Of a stretch of 35,072 nt of DNA, positions 1-7,427 are shown piece after piece. Each line of letters begins with the position of its first letter. Position 1 is the first letter of the stretch. Origin of the DNA: Betaproteobacteria bacterium. Its GTDB lineage: Bacteria; Pseudomonadota; Gammaproteobacteria; Burkholderiales; Casimicrobiaceae. Position numbers and translations under genes: made by a program. The stretch spans positions 1,094-36,165 of the forward strand of contig PLYG01000430.1 of the NCBI GenBank assembly GCA_003153335.1, written 5' to 3'. Under the pieces are notes generated by a model. It was not told where the DNA came from and ran no database searches. It saw only the letters and a list, made by a program, of their open reading frames with translations.

Positions 1-1228
1 CCTCCAAGCGCGCAGCAGCGGCGGCCCGCAACAGGGGTGAGGTGACCTTGGCCAACTTGTCCCGTGCAGCACCCACGAACGCCGCCTTGCTCTCGGCGCT
101 TTCGATGCCGTGTTCCTTCTGCAGTTGGTCGAACAGGAAGTCGAGCACTGTGGGCGCCTTCTCCAGCCGCTGCAGAAAAGCATCGGCCCCTTCCTTCTGC
201 ATCAGGCTGTCCGGGTCCTCGTCTTCCGGGAGCAGCATGAACGCCGCCGATTTGCCCTCGGTCAGCGCCGGGAGCAGCGTATCCAGCGCGCGATTCCCCG
301 CCTTGAGACCAGCCTTGTCGCCATCGAAGCAGAAGATGACCTTCGAGGTGATCTTGAACAACTGCGCGAGCTGTTCAGAGGTAAAGGCGGTGCCCATGCC
401 GGCGACGACATTGAAGATGTGATACTGGTGCAGCATCAGCACGTCCATGTAGCCTTCGACCACGATGGCATACCCGGCTTGACGAATGCTGGCCAGCGCT
501 TCACCCAACCCGTAGAGTTCGCGCCGCTTCTGGAACATCTCCGTTTCGGGGGAGTTCAGGTATTTGCCGGCAGCGCCTTCGCGGTCGTGCAATTGCCGGC
601 CGGCGAACCCGATCAGCTTGCCGCGCGCATTGCGAATCGGAAACATCACCCGGTCATGGAAGCGATCCATGATCTCGCCGGTCGTTTTGTCCAATATCGC
701 GAGGCCGATCTGTTCGAGCATCGGACCGTCATTGGGGAGCGCGGCGGTGAGGGTGCTGCCGGAGGGTGCGTAACCCAAGCCAAAGCGCGCCACCGACTCG
801 CCGGTGAGCTTGCGGGCCTTGAAATAGGCCAGCGCATGGGGGTTGGCGCGGAGTTGCGCGCGAAAGAAGGTTGCGGCCGTCTCGATCAGCGTGTTCTGCT
901 GGCGCTGCAGGTTCGCCTCCGCCAGCATCTCTTCGCTGCGATCCGGCATCGGCATGCCGGCGTCGCTCGCCAACTGGCGCACCGCCTCGGGAAACGAGAG
1001 GCCCACGTAGTCGATCAGGAAGCCGAAGGCGTTGCCGTGCGCGCCGCAGCCGAAGCAGTGATAGAACTGCTTTCTGCCGGTGACGGTGAAGGAGGGCGTT
1101 CGCTCTTTGTGAAACGGGCAGAGGCCAACACAGTCCTGCCCCATCTTCTTCATCTTCACGTACGGCTCGATGAGCGGCAGAATATCGGTGCGGTCAAGGA
1201 CCTGTTCCAAGAAGTCTTGCGGGATCAT
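1..1228 (-). CDS. dnaG: DnaG-type DNA primase, C-terminal part cut by window edge
   Basis: Bacterial-type primase that makes RNA primers for lagging-strand synthesis. Reading leftward from the ATG at 1228, the N-terminus carries the CHC2 zinc-binding motif (LCPFHKERTPSF, then YHCFGCGAHGNAFGFL, about residues 36-70). The middle of the protein holds the TOPRIM signature: VVEGYMDVL, then FCFDGDKAGLKAG, with the metal-binding E and D-x-D residues kept. About 409 codons are present and the frame is still open at base 1, so the helicase-interacting C-terminal domain lies outside the window. The ATG coincides with the predicted transcription start of the upstream promoter, so the mRNA is probably leaderless. 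A primase next to small unnamed genes suggests a plasmid or ICE replication enzyme rather than the host rpsU-dnaG-rpoD copy. Identification is firm; the plasmid assignment is inference. Confidence 0.95.
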   Translation of the reverse strand, partial: MIPQDFLEQVLDRTDILPLIEPYVKMKKMGQDCVGLCPFHKERTPSFTVTGRKQFYHCFGCGAHGNAFGFLIDYVGLSFPEAVRQLASDAGMPMPDRSEEMLAEANLQRQQNTLIETAATFFRAQLRANPHALAYFKARKLTGESVARFGLGYAPSGSTLTAALPNDGPMLEQIGLAILDKTTGEIMDRFHDRVMFPIRNARGKLIGFAGRQLHDREGAAGKYLNSPETEMFQKRRELYGLGEALASIRQAGYAIVVEGYMDVLMLHQYHIFNVVAGMGTAFTSEQLAQLFKITSKVIFCFDGDKAGLKAGNRALDTLLPALTEGKSAAFMLLPEDEDPDSLMQKEGADAFLQRLEKAPTVLDFLFDQLQKEHGIESAESKAAFVGAARDKLAKVTSPLLRAAAAARLE

Positions 1229-1252
1229 TGGTCCATTATACCCATAGATGGG
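1229..1252 (-). promoter_or_regulatory. CCC-N6-GGG/TATAAT promoter of dnaG
   Basis: On the minus strand, CCC-ATCTAT-GGG (1252-1241) is followed at once by TATAAT (1240-1235). Placing TATAAT at -12 to -7 puts +1 at 1228, the A of the dnaG ATG. There is no room for a Shine-Dalgarno sequence. It is one of at least six copies of the same arrangement in the window. No good -35 box is seen 17 bp upstream. Confidence 0.75.
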
Positions 1253-1276
1253 AATACCAATTGCGCGCCAGTCAAG

Positions 1277-1513
1277 CTACATGGCCCGAGCGATGGCCTC
1301 ACGCGCCACCGCCGCCGCTGCCAGTGCCGGATCGGTCAGGGTCTCCCGCACGAGCGTCACCGAAGGCTGGCGGCCGGCGTCACAGCGCCACCGAAAGACC
1401 GAATACCCGGCCGCAATACCATGGTGCCGTTGCTTGTAGTTGATCAATTCAGCTTTGGTCAGTTCCGGACCCGTTGGTGGTAGCGGCACCGGCGGCGGGA
1501 GATGTTGCGTCAT
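1277..1513 (-). CDS. Small protein of unknown function, 78 aa
   Basis: I do not recognise the family. The N-terminus is proline-rich (PPPVPLPPTGPELTKAELI), followed by a short mixed region with one Cys and an alanine-rich C-terminal helix. The start ATG at 1513 has a GAGG Shine-Dalgarno-like sequence about 5 nt upstream. It is the third gene of a minus-strand group (2691 to 1277) that precedes dnaG, which has its own promoter in the 48-bp gap. It is likely a soluble cytoplasmic accessory protein of the element; the function is unknown. Confidence 0.65.
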   Translation of the reverse strand: MTQHLPPPVPLPPTGPELTKAELINYKQRHHGIAAGYSVFRWRCDAGRQPSVTLVRETLTDPALAAAAVAREAIARAM

Positions 1514-1536
1514 GGTGCCTCAAGAGAATCGCGATT

Positions 1537-1989
1537 TCAGAATGCATAACGCGGCGACGGCGGCAACGTAGTTCCGTTCACGACGCGTGACAGGGGGCTT
1601 TCATGGCCGAGGACGCGCATGGCGTTGGCAAAGAATTCGACGTGCTGGTGCTTGCCACGGCGCAATTGCCCGACTTCGAGTTGTTCGGTCCAAAGTGCCG
1701 TGAGGATGCAGATGATACCTACGACAAATGGCTTCACGTCGGCCGAACTGGGCACGTCCAACGCACCGACGCGGTTGTATTCGGTGGGCGAGGGGAGGTG
1801 CGTCTCGCGCTGATCCGGCAACAGTGCTTCGATGATGCCGTCCACGCTGTCGAGGTTGGCCGAGAGGCTGACCGCTTCCGGGATGCCGTCGGCGATGACG
1901 ACCGCGTAGACGCTCGGCGTGGCGCCAAAGGCGCAATACCACTGCGTGGTCACGCGGCGGTGGACCGGGGAGAAGCGCGAAGTATCCAT
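1537..1989 (-). CDS. Conserved-looking hypothetical protein, 150 aa
   Basis: Unrecognised protein. It begins MDTSRFSPVHRRVTTQWYCA and has a mixed alpha/beta composition, a hydrophobic stretch near residues 88-100 (FVVGIICILTALW) and a His/Phe-containing segment (GKHQHVEFFANAMRVLGHE) near the C-terminus. It starts at ATG 1989, 27 bp after the upstream gene ends and 23 bp before the next gene starts, so it is the middle member of a three-gene unit. There is no signal peptide and no catalytic motif I can name. Confidence 0.65.
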   Translation of the reverse strand: MDTSRFSPVHRRVTTQWYCAFGATPSVYAVVIADGIPEAVSLSANLDSVDGIIEALLPDQRETHLPSPTEYNRVGALDVPSSADVKPFVVGIICILTALWTEQLEVGQLRRGKHQHVEFFANAMRVLGHESPLSRVVNGTTLPPSPRYAF

Positions 1990-2016
1990 GGTGGGTGGCG
2001 GGTTGGCGCGGGTCGC

Positions 2017-2691
2017 TTATTGGTTACCGGGGACGGGCGTCAGTGGCGCGAAGACCTGCGCCAGTTGCTCGCCGCACGTGGCCAGCCCCTCGACCATGTC
2101 GGGATCGGTAGCGGCACAGAGGAGGGCCGCAAACAGGAATGCTGTTTCGGGCGTGGGTGCAAAGGCCCCGGCGGCCTCCTCTGCGAGGCGTTCTGGACGG
2201 CTCACTTCGGCGATCCAGCAACGAGCGGCGGCAGCGTCCGGTTGGAAGCCGTTGCGCAAGGCAATGGTCCAGTCCGGATGGCGTTCTGTCAGGGCGTAGA
2301 GGAAGAAGTCGAGTCCACCCTGCGTCGGCGGCAACGGCACCGCCGCCGGCTGGTTAGAAGGCGTGATGCAGATGATCACCTCGCGGCCCGCCGCCGTCAG
2401 GGCGCTGTTGTGCGGCCCGATCTGGGTCCACATCGCGCGCTCCAATTCGCGCGCATCGAGCAGGTCAACCGCCCATCCGAACAATACCTCGCAGGCCAAT
2501 GCGGGAAGGAAGGCTGGGTGCGTTTGCTGGCGTAGCCAGTCCACAATGATCGGTGGTGTCGCCGCGAAATCGGCCGGGGCGACTGCGCCGGCGGGCGCTG
2601 CTGCGGTTGCGCCGGCGGGCGCGAGCACTGCTTCACCGGCGCCGATGTACGGCGCCGAGGTTTCTGGTTGGGGAAAGGTAAGGTCGTTCAT
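2017..2691 (-). CDS. Hypothetical protein, 224 aa, alanine/proline-rich N-terminus
   Basis: First gene of the minus-strand unit upstream of dnaG. About 50 N-terminal residues are low-complexity Ala/Pro/Gly with short repeats (APAGATAAAPAGAVAPADFA), followed by a globular part that looks helical and contains a WTIALRNGFQPDAAAA segment and two C-terminal Cys residues. I do not recognise the family. The start ATG at 2691 has a GGAG sequence 6 nt upstream, inside a predicted 13-nt leader. This distinguishes it from the leaderless operons driven by the same promoter type. Confidence 0.65.
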   Translation of the reverse strand: MNDLTFPQPETSAPYIGAGEAVLAPAGATAAAPAGAVAPADFAATPPIIVDWLRQQTHPAFLPALACEVLFGWAVDLLDARELERAMWTQIGPHNSALTAAGREVIICITPSNQPAAVPLPPTQGGLDFFLYALTERHPDWTIALRNGFQPDAAAARCWIAEVSRPERLAEEAAGAFAPTPETAFLFAALLCAATDPDMVEGLATCGEQLAQVFAPLTPVPGNQ

Positions 2692-2703
2692 GTTGGTCTC
2701 CGG

Positions 2704-2731
2704 CGTGGCGATTATATCCCCAAATATGGGT
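2704..2731 (-). promoter_or_regulatory. CCC-N6-GGG/TATAAT promoter with 13-nt leader
   Basis: On the minus strand, CCCATATTTGGGGATATAAT runs from 2730 to 2711. The GGG-to-TATAAT spacing is two bases longer than in the other copies. Predicted +1 is at about 2704, which leaves a 13-nt leader containing GGAG before the ATG at 2691. It also reads as an inverted repeat extending into GTATAC on the far side. Confidence 0.65.
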
Positions 2732-2767
2732 ATACCTCCAGCGATACCTGTGGGTACCGCTGTCGGG

Positions 2768-3982
2768 TCAGGGTTTGGTCGCGACCGCCTTCACGGCGGC
2801 GCCGGTTGGCTGCAATGATGCGGGGACGCGCTGATAGACAACCAGCACCGTATTGGGATCGCGCGGGAACGCACTGGCGTGCCACAACACCGGCGCATCC
2901 TTCCTTGGCGGCGGGGTGGTGACCGCGCGCCGCAACGCGGGCAGTTCGGCGGTCGTGGCTGACACCAAGACCTCCACTTGCGTTGGCTGTGCCGGCGAAC
3001 CGGCGCATATCAGGTGCAGATGAGTGGCCTTGGCAAAGGGGCCGGTGGGTGCCTTCAGGACCCGGAATTCACTGTTCAGGGGCGGCGGCAAGTCAGCGCC
3101 GGCCAAGTCGGCGGCCCTCTTCTGGGCTGCCGCATCCGCCTGCGCGTCCGGCTCCGTGCCCGGCGGCCTGCCCGGAACCTCGTCCTGCAATCCGGCTTTC
3201 GTCAAGCCCACACGAAACTCTGCGCAGCTCAAGGTAAGTAATACGCCGAATACACTCAATGGCGCCGGTCCGCCATTGGGCGCTCCAGCCGTCTGGCTGG
3301 GTACCGCTGCGGCTTGGGCTTTCTTTGCGCCGGCGCGAGCGGCGGCGATGGCTTGGGCCGCAGAGACGGGGGCGGCAGCAGCGCGGGTGGCCGGCGGTGC
3401 TGGGTGCGGCAGGGGTGGTTTGCCGTTGCGGGCGGCGGCGGGACCGGTGGCCGGCGTTGTGCTGACGGCGCGGCTAATGGCTGGAGCGGGCGCGGGGGAA
3501 CCGCGATAGATCACGAGGGTGCCCAACGGGGTCGCTGTGGCGGAGACTTGCCACCCACTGCCCAACGGCCACACCGGACCCGCTTTGGCGCCGAATTTGG
3601 CATCGAGCGCCGGCGTCACCTGCGCAATGGCGGCGGCGGGGCCCTCCAGTGCAATTTCGACGCGCTCTAGCTGTAGGGTATTGCGGTGGCAAGCAACGCG
3701 CACGGTCGTCGCCGCAGCGAATGGCGCCGGCAGTGGTCGGGTCGCGGTGAACAGACCCTGCCCCCGGCCGAGCTTCTGCTTGCCTTCGCGCAGACCGGCC
3801 TTTCTGAGGCCATTGAAGAACGGCTGGCAGCCTTGTTGCAGCGGGGCGCCGAACAATTCCGCACGGGCGACCGGGGCGCGGCGAGTCTGTGCTTGTAAGC
3901 CGGGCGCGGTCGGGGTGGCCGGGGCGGCGAATGCCGTCGGGATCAATACCGTGAGGGTGGACAAGAGCGCGAGCTTCAGCAT
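2768..3982 (-). CDS. Secreted protein with duplicated ~120-residue domain, 404 aa
   Basis: The start is set at ATG 3982 because it is followed by a clean Sec signal peptide (MLKLALLSTLTVLIPTAFA, cleavage about residue 19/20) and preceded by AGGA. The exported part has two homologous domains: residues about 43-161 and 243-385. Matching segments are LFGAPLQQGCQPFFNGLRKAG and VFGVLLTLSCAEFRVGLTKAG, VRVACHRN and LHLICAGS, and GTLVIYRG and TVLVVYQR. Each copy has exactly two cysteines (52/98 and 253/326), suggesting one disulfide each. An Ala/Pro-rich linker (about 162-240) joins them. It lies downstream of a membrane protein and the exonuclease in the same direction. The function is unknown; a periplasmic binding or entry-exclusion role would be guesswork. 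Confidence 0.75.
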   Translation of the reverse strand: MLKLALLSTLTVLIPTAFAAPATPTAPGLQAQTRRAPVARAELFGAPLQQGCQPFFNGLRKAGLREGKQKLGRGQGLFTATRPLPAPFAAATTVRVACHRNTLQLERVEIALEGPAAAIAQVTPALDAKFGAKAGPVWPLGSGWQVSATATPLGTLVIYRGSPAPAPAISRAVSTTPATGPAAARNGKPPLPHPAPPATRAAAAPVSAAQAIAAARAGAKKAQAAAVPSQTAGAPNGGPAPLSVFGVLLTLSCAEFRVGLTKAGLQDEVPGRPPGTEPDAQADAAAQKRAADLAGADLPPPLNSEFRVLKAPTGPFAKATHLHLICAGSPAQPTQVEVLVSATTAELPALRRAVTTPPPRKDAPVLWHASAFPRDPNTVLVVYQRVPASLQPTGAAVKAVATKP

Positions 3983-4034
3983 GGAAATCCTAGTAAGTGG
4001 TTGGGTGGTTCTGGGCCGGGCGGCGATCAAGCCA

Positions 4035-4319
4035 CTACGTTGTCGGAGCGCCCCGGCGCGGCGCGAAGGGATGGGCGTTGCGACTGCGCGAAAGGCGGCC
4101 GGCGCGATGGCGGCGCAGAAGAAGAGGGTAGGCGCGGGCCAGCTGAATCACGCCCAAGATCAGGCAGACGAGCGCGAGATCGTAGTTGGCTTGGCCCCGT
4201 TGAAGTCCGTAGGCAAATAACGCGCAAGCCAAGAACAGGCATACGGCCGCCGTGCCCACCGGGTTGCGGGAAAGACGCAAGCGCTGCCGGTGCGCGCGTA
4301 GACGGGATCGCATCATCAT
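4035..4319 (-). CDS. Small membrane protein, 94 aa, two TM segments
   Basis: The basic N-terminus (RSRLRAHRQRLRLSRN) is followed by two hydrophobic segments, about residues 21-38 (VGTAAVCLFLACALFAYGL) and 47-63 (LALVCLILGVIQLARAY), and a basic C-terminal tail. This predicts an inner-membrane hairpin with both ends in the cytoplasm. The ATG at 4319 overlaps the exonuclease stop (ATGA), implying translational coupling. The family is not recognised. Confidence 0.7.
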   Translation of the reverse strand: MMMRSRLRAHRQRLRLSRNPVGTAAVCLFLACALFAYGLQRGQANYDLALVCLILGVIQLARAYPLLLRRHRAGRLSRSRNAHPFAPRRGAPTT

Positions 4320-5368
4320 GCGGCCTCCTCCAGTTCTGAATACTGAGCGGCTGCCAGCGCCTGCTGCAGTGGGTGCTGATGCGCCGAGAGCGCGCTGTGG
4401 TAGTCGAAGGATGGAACGAATTCGGCTAACCGGCCTGCAGCCTGCTTGAGTTCCAGCTCCCTGAGGATCGCCAACGCCTCCGCGCGGTCGGGGCGATCAA
4501 TCCACAAAAAGGTCGTGGGCTGCAACGGTGGCGACTGGGTCCAATCCATCAACTGGCAATTGCGGTGAAACATGGCGCGCGTCTCGGCGCTCGCCAGTCG
4601 TTGCTGGATCACGCCCTTTGCAGTGTGCTCTCCGCGATCCACGGCGCTCCAGAAGCGTTCTACCGATCCGAACTCAGCCAACAGCTTGGCGGCAGTATGC
4701 AAACCGACGCCGTCCACGCCGCTGATATTGTCGGAAACATCCCCGGCCAGCGCTTTGGCTTGGATAAAGGCTGCTGGCGACTGGTAGCCGAATTTCCCCC
4801 CAGCCGTCGGCAGGTCTGCTTCACCCACCCACCGTGCATTCTCGCCGTGCACATACAACCGTACGTTAGGACCGACGATTTGCAGCCAGTCGCCGTCCTT
4901 CGAAATCGCCGTCACGGGCCCATGGCGCGCGACGCGCGGCGCCAGATGTCCAGCAACGTCGTCCGCCTCCTCGTCTACAGCAATTATCTGCGGCATGCCC
5001 AATCGATGCCACAACCCGCGCAGGACCGGCACCTGCTGCCGAAAGGCTTCCTTCATCGCGAGGTGGTCGGGATCGACGGAGCGCTGCTTGTAGTCCGGAT
5101 AGAGGTCGTAGCGCCACTGCGCGCGGCCAGCCCAGAGCAGCACCGGCAGTAACCGGTGGTCTGGATATTCGTTCTGCACCGTGTGCAATGCAAAGAGCAA
5201 TGAATCGACCATCCCGTGAACTGCGCCGTTGGGAAACCCGGCCTTGGTGTGCCATGCACGATGGCGCCGCTCGCTGCGCAGTTTCGGCGGGTAGTGCCGG
5301 GCCGCCGCCGTCATTCCCATGGAGTTGGCATCGATCAACACCGTATGTTGAATCCTGCGAGCGCTCAC
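4316..5368 (-). CDS. 5'-3' exonuclease / flap endonuclease (Pol I N-terminal type), 350 aa
   Basis: Predicted 5'-nuclease acting on 5' ends and flaps, for example in Okazaki-fragment primer removal. Family features in order: an N-terminal acidic strand (VLIDANSMGM), the acidic cluster DEEADDVAGHLA, AISKDGDWLQIV with the metal-binding D, then the helix-3-turn-helix region GDVSDNISGVDGVGLHTAAK that grips duplex DNA. The length is close to stand-alone phage/plasmid exonucleases rather than full Pol I; no polymerase domain follows. The GTG start at 5368 was chosen because it overlaps the stop of the upstream gene (GTGA) and because residue coding begins sensibly there. With the primase at the window edge it forms part of an element-encoded replication or repair set. 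Confidence 0.88.
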   Translation of the reverse strand: MSARRIQHTVLIDANSMGMTAAARHYPPKLRSERRHRAWHTKAGFPNGAVHGMVDSLLFALHTVQNEYPDHRLLPVLLWAGRAQWRYDLYPDYKQRSVDPDHLAMKEAFRQQVPVLRGLWHRLGMPQIIAVDEEADDVAGHLAPRVARHGPVTAISKDGDWLQIVGPNVRLYVHGENARWVGEADLPTAGGKFGYQSPAAFIQAKALAGDVSDNISGVDGVGLHTAAKLLAEFGSVERFWSAVDRGEHTAKGVIQQRLASAETRAMFHRNCQLMDWTQSPPLQPTTFLWIDRPDRAEALAILRELELKQAAGRLAEFVPSFDYHSALSAHQHPLQQALAAAQYSELEEAA

Positions 5369-5697
5369 GAGCCCACCTTGCGCATCAGCCACGTCCGTCT
5401 CTGGTGAGCGGCGAGCCGTGCTCGTTCGGCCTCGAATGCGCGCCAGCAAAGCAGTGCGCGCTGGAATTCCGCCACACCGAACACCGCGCACAGGGAAAAG
5501 CACGTCCCGGCCAGGATTGGTTCCGCCACCGCCAACACGTCGATCCAGATCGCGCACCCGCCGAAGAGTACAAGGCTGCGCTGCAGGTGGCCGCGTCCAT
5601 CGCGCTGCTGGGCGCGATAGTCCATGGCGAACACCTCCTCGCCCGCCACGGAGCGGGGGGCAAACACAAGCGCAAAGGTTGAGGGTTGGTCAGTCAT
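5365..5697 (-). CDS. Hypothetical protein, 110 aa, possible membrane segment
   Basis: The start ATG at 5697 is preferred over upstream in-frame positions because a terminator (5753-5781) and a promoter-like element (5703-5731) lie just upstream. The central region is hydrophobic with several Cys residues (residues about 45-80, LVLFGGCAIWIDVLAVAEPI), suggesting one or two membrane passes; the C-terminus is Arg-rich. The gene overlaps the exonuclease start by 4 bp. The family is not recognised. The frame stays open to 6195, but that extension crosses the terminator and looks non-coding. Confidence 0.55.
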   Translation of the reverse strand: MTDQPSTFALVFAPRSVAGEEVFAMDYRAQQRDGRGHLQRSLVLFGGCAIWIDVLAVAEPILAGTCFSLCAVFGVAEFQRALLCWRAFEAERARLAAHQRRTWLMRKVGS

Positions 5698-5702
5698 GAT
5701 AT

Positions 5703-5731
5703 AGCCGCAATTATCACCCGAGCGAACAGGG
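5703..5731 (-). promoter_or_regulatory. Degenerate copy of the CCC...GGG/-10 promoter
   Basis: On the minus strand CCC (5731-5729), nine bases, GGG (5719-5717), then TGATAAT ending at 5710. The -10 box GATAAT predicts +1 at 5703, a 6-nt leader and the ATG at 5697. The spacer is longer (N9) than the N6 of the other copies, so this is the weakest member apart from the one near 31010. Confidence 0.4.
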
Positions 5732-5752
5732 CGCAACACATCCTGAGCACAC

Positions 5753-5781
5753 AAAAAAACACTCCGCCGTTCGGGATAGTG
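5753..5781 (-). terminator. Rho-independent terminator (minus strand)
   Basis: Minus-strand hairpin CACT...AGTG with an inner CC/GG pairing (5781-5760, loop around GAACG), followed immediately by seven T (5759-5753). It would stop transcription arriving from the 6.2-kb side before the promoter of the 5697 gene. Confidence 0.6.
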
Positions 5782-6002
5782 GTATCGAGCCGGGCCCGAG
5801 GCTGGCAGAAGGCGTGAAAAAGCGTCTATGGCGCGGTGATTGAGGAGGCTGATCGACGGGCACTGCACGCAAAAGTTGGTCGGGGATGCGAGGAGACTCG
5901 ACCCCAGCTCTTCGAAGACGGCGAGACGGCGTTCGCCTGCAAGCGGCCCTCGCTCCCCACCTCGGCCGTGGTCCGGCAACGGCGGCGGGTCCCCAGTCGG
6001 GC

Positions 6003-6195
6003 CTATGGCGAAGCGGCGGGAGGAGCGTCGAAATCGATCAGGACAGGGCCGATCTGTCGGTAGGCTGCAAGCCGGTGCTGGCGCCGCGCAGGATAGTAAG
6101 CTGGCCAACGCAACGGCCGCGAGCACAAATATCGACAATCCGGCCATCGTCTGATCAATCGGCGCCGCACCCCAATCGAACACCCTGCTGCTCAT
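6003..6195 (-). pseudogene. Small single-TM protein with apparent frameshift
   Basis: From ATG 6195 the frame encodes a 35-residue start with a clear hydrophobic segment (MAGLSIFVLAAVALASLL). After about position 6090 the original frame becomes improbable. The next frame gives a sensible charged tail (RRQHRLAAYRQIGPVLIDFD, then APPAASP) ending at TAG 6003-6005. A single frameshift therefore probably splits a roughly 60-aa membrane peptide. Alternatively the first frame is real and encodes a lipoprotein-like start (LLSC). The region 5782-6002 beyond it holds no gene I can support. Confidence 0.4.
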
Positions 6196-6213
6196 GGCGA
6201 CAAAGGACCCTCT

Positions 6214-6238
6214 CGTTCCGGTCTATATTACCGGAACG
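6214..6238. repeat. Perfect 9-bp inverted repeat, candidate operator
   Basis: CGTTCCGGT (6214-6222), 7-bp spacer CTATATT, ACCGGAACG (6230-6238). The AT-rich spacer could hold a -10 box (TAATAT or TATAGA on the minus strand) for the membrane peptide starting at 6195. There is no T run, so it is more like a repressor site than a terminator. Confidence 0.5.
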
Positions 6239-6303
6239 AACAAGTCCATAACCGTATGTGTTGGTGTTTCTTTGCGGCGATGTCTCACCGCACCGAACGA
6301 GTT

Positions 6304-6660
6304 TCAGCCCGTCGGCTGCTCCTCTGCCGGCGGCAGCAGGGGGCGCAGACCATGGACGATCCGCATCATTTCCGTGTGCATGCGCTCGTCGGCCGGGTCC
6401 TGCCAGCGCCCTGTGCCCGGAATGGTCGAGAATTGCTTCAGGGATGACGCGTCCAGTGCCGGCATGTTGGCGGCGCGCCCAACGAAGTCCGCCGCCGCCG
6501 GCGCCAGCACCCGCTCGTTCCACGCCCGGACCGCCTGTTCCGCAGCCGTTGCCGTGTCGGTATCGTCGAACAAACCTGATTCCAACCCACATTTGTTGCA
6601 GCGCACTTTGGCGTCGGTGTGGTCGTGTTCACCAATGAACACGCCGCTACCTTCACCAGA
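6304..6660 (-). pseudogene. Lar-type restriction-alleviation protein, N-terminus lost
   Basis: The minus-strand frame carries VRCNKCGLESGLF followed by TATAAEQAVRAWNERV, the second half of the Lar zinc-ribbon signature (C-x2-C-G, then an A-x-x-AWN-x-R helix). Lar proteins of E. coli prophage Rac and relatives relieve type I restriction. The first CxxCG knuckle expected just upstream is missing: the sequence changes at about 6655 to the antisense of a tyrosine-recombinase fragment. A longer C-terminal tail ends at 6304. An ATG inside the recombinase fragment could in principle express it, but the zinc site is incomplete, so it is probably non-functional. Confidence 0.6.
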
Positions 6661-6940
6661 ACGAGATTGACAAGCTCCTGACCGCCGCAGAGGCATCGCC
6701 CCGGTATGGGCAGCGAAACTACTTGTTGGTGCTGTTAGCCCTACGGCATGCACTCCGCATTTCCGAGGTGGTCGATCTGCGGCTCGCCGACATCGACCTC
6801 AGTGCCGGGCGCATCTTTTATCGGCGTCTCAAGGGCTCTCGGTGAGTAACACGCACCCGATAGAGGGCGACGAAATTCGGTCGGCGCGTAAGTGGCTGCA
6901 GGAACGTCCGGAGCCTTCGAGGATATGGCTCTTCGATGTT
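6628..6940 (+). pseudogene. Tyrosine recombinase (phage-type integrase) fragment with frameshift
   Basis: The plus strand encodes RRYLHQNEIDKLLTAA, then YLLVLLALRHALRISEVVDL and IDLSAGRIFYRRLKGS. This is the start of a XerC/FimB-like catalytic domain including the catalytic Arg of the ALRISE box. A TGA follows, but one frame over the homology continues (SNTHPIEGDEIRSARKWLQE, then RPEPSRIWLF) to about 6936. The His and Tyr active-site boxes are absent. Both ends break into fragments of other genes. It is a dead remnant of an integration event. Confidence 0.7.
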
Positions 6941-7427
6941 GGGTGCCACAGCGTGAGGGGCGAGGAAAGCGATTCGCTGAACTGCAGATACTGGTTGGCG
7001 TAGGGTGCGCGCAGGAACCGGGCCGGAATATTTTCCCCTATGTCTGTCTTGAGCAGAGCAGCATCCAGTGCGGCGGTTGGCTGTAGCAGGTAGCGTCCGT
7101 CATTGCGCCAACGCATGTAGTCCAGTACCCAGAACCCGTTGCCCAGATGGTTCTGGTGCTCCGAGCCAAGCATTTCTTCCATCAACTCCCTGAACGAAGG
7201 GTGGCGTTGCATCAATTTTGGAATGGCCCACTGATTGAGTGGGTTGCGCTGCAACTCTTCGATCACGGCCGCGTACGTCGCCTCGCCAAGGGTCAGCTCA
7301 TGGGGATCGTGGCCGCCAAAGCTGTGACCGACCGCTTGGGCGAGCCGCTCGTTGGCCGCTTCGAAGCGGTACGGGTGCGGACGATCTGCGGGTCATTCCC
7401 GATCATCTTGGTTTCGTCGGGCATCAT
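6917..7427 (-). pseudogene. Broken second copy of the AcrVA2-like gene
   Basis: Begins at ATG 7427, overlapping the stop of the intact paralogue (ATGA). The first ~16 codons (MMPDETKMIGNDPQIVR) lead into a frameshift; the following frame gives HPYRFEAANERLAQAVGHSF, matching the HPYRLMAAMGHIAETSGYKL segment of the intact copy. Homology continues through NQ...HPSFRE, WVLDYMRWR (WLLDYLRWR), TDIGENIPARFLRAPY (TDIAEGIPAAMVRPPY) and HILEG (HVFEG). It then stops at the recombinase fragment near 6917-6936. It is a tandem duplicate lost by frameshift and truncation. Confidence 0.7.

Noticed and set aside
110..1483. Long plus-strand frame (457 codons)
   Set aside because: It is antisense to dnaG, whose CHC2 and TOPRIM motifs are on the minus strand.
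1603..2535. Plus-strand frame of 310 codons
   Set aside because: Antisense to the minus-strand 150-aa and 224-aa genes, which have ribosome sites, a promoter and better protein character.
3519..4220. Plus-strand frame of 233 codons
   Set aside because: Antisense to the signal-peptide protein and the membrane protein; low-complexity Arg/Ala/Gly translation.
5365..6195. Single 276-aa lipoprotein-like gene
   Set aside because: The frame is open, but a rho-independent terminator at 5753-5781 and a promoter-like element split it, and the middle third looks non-coding.
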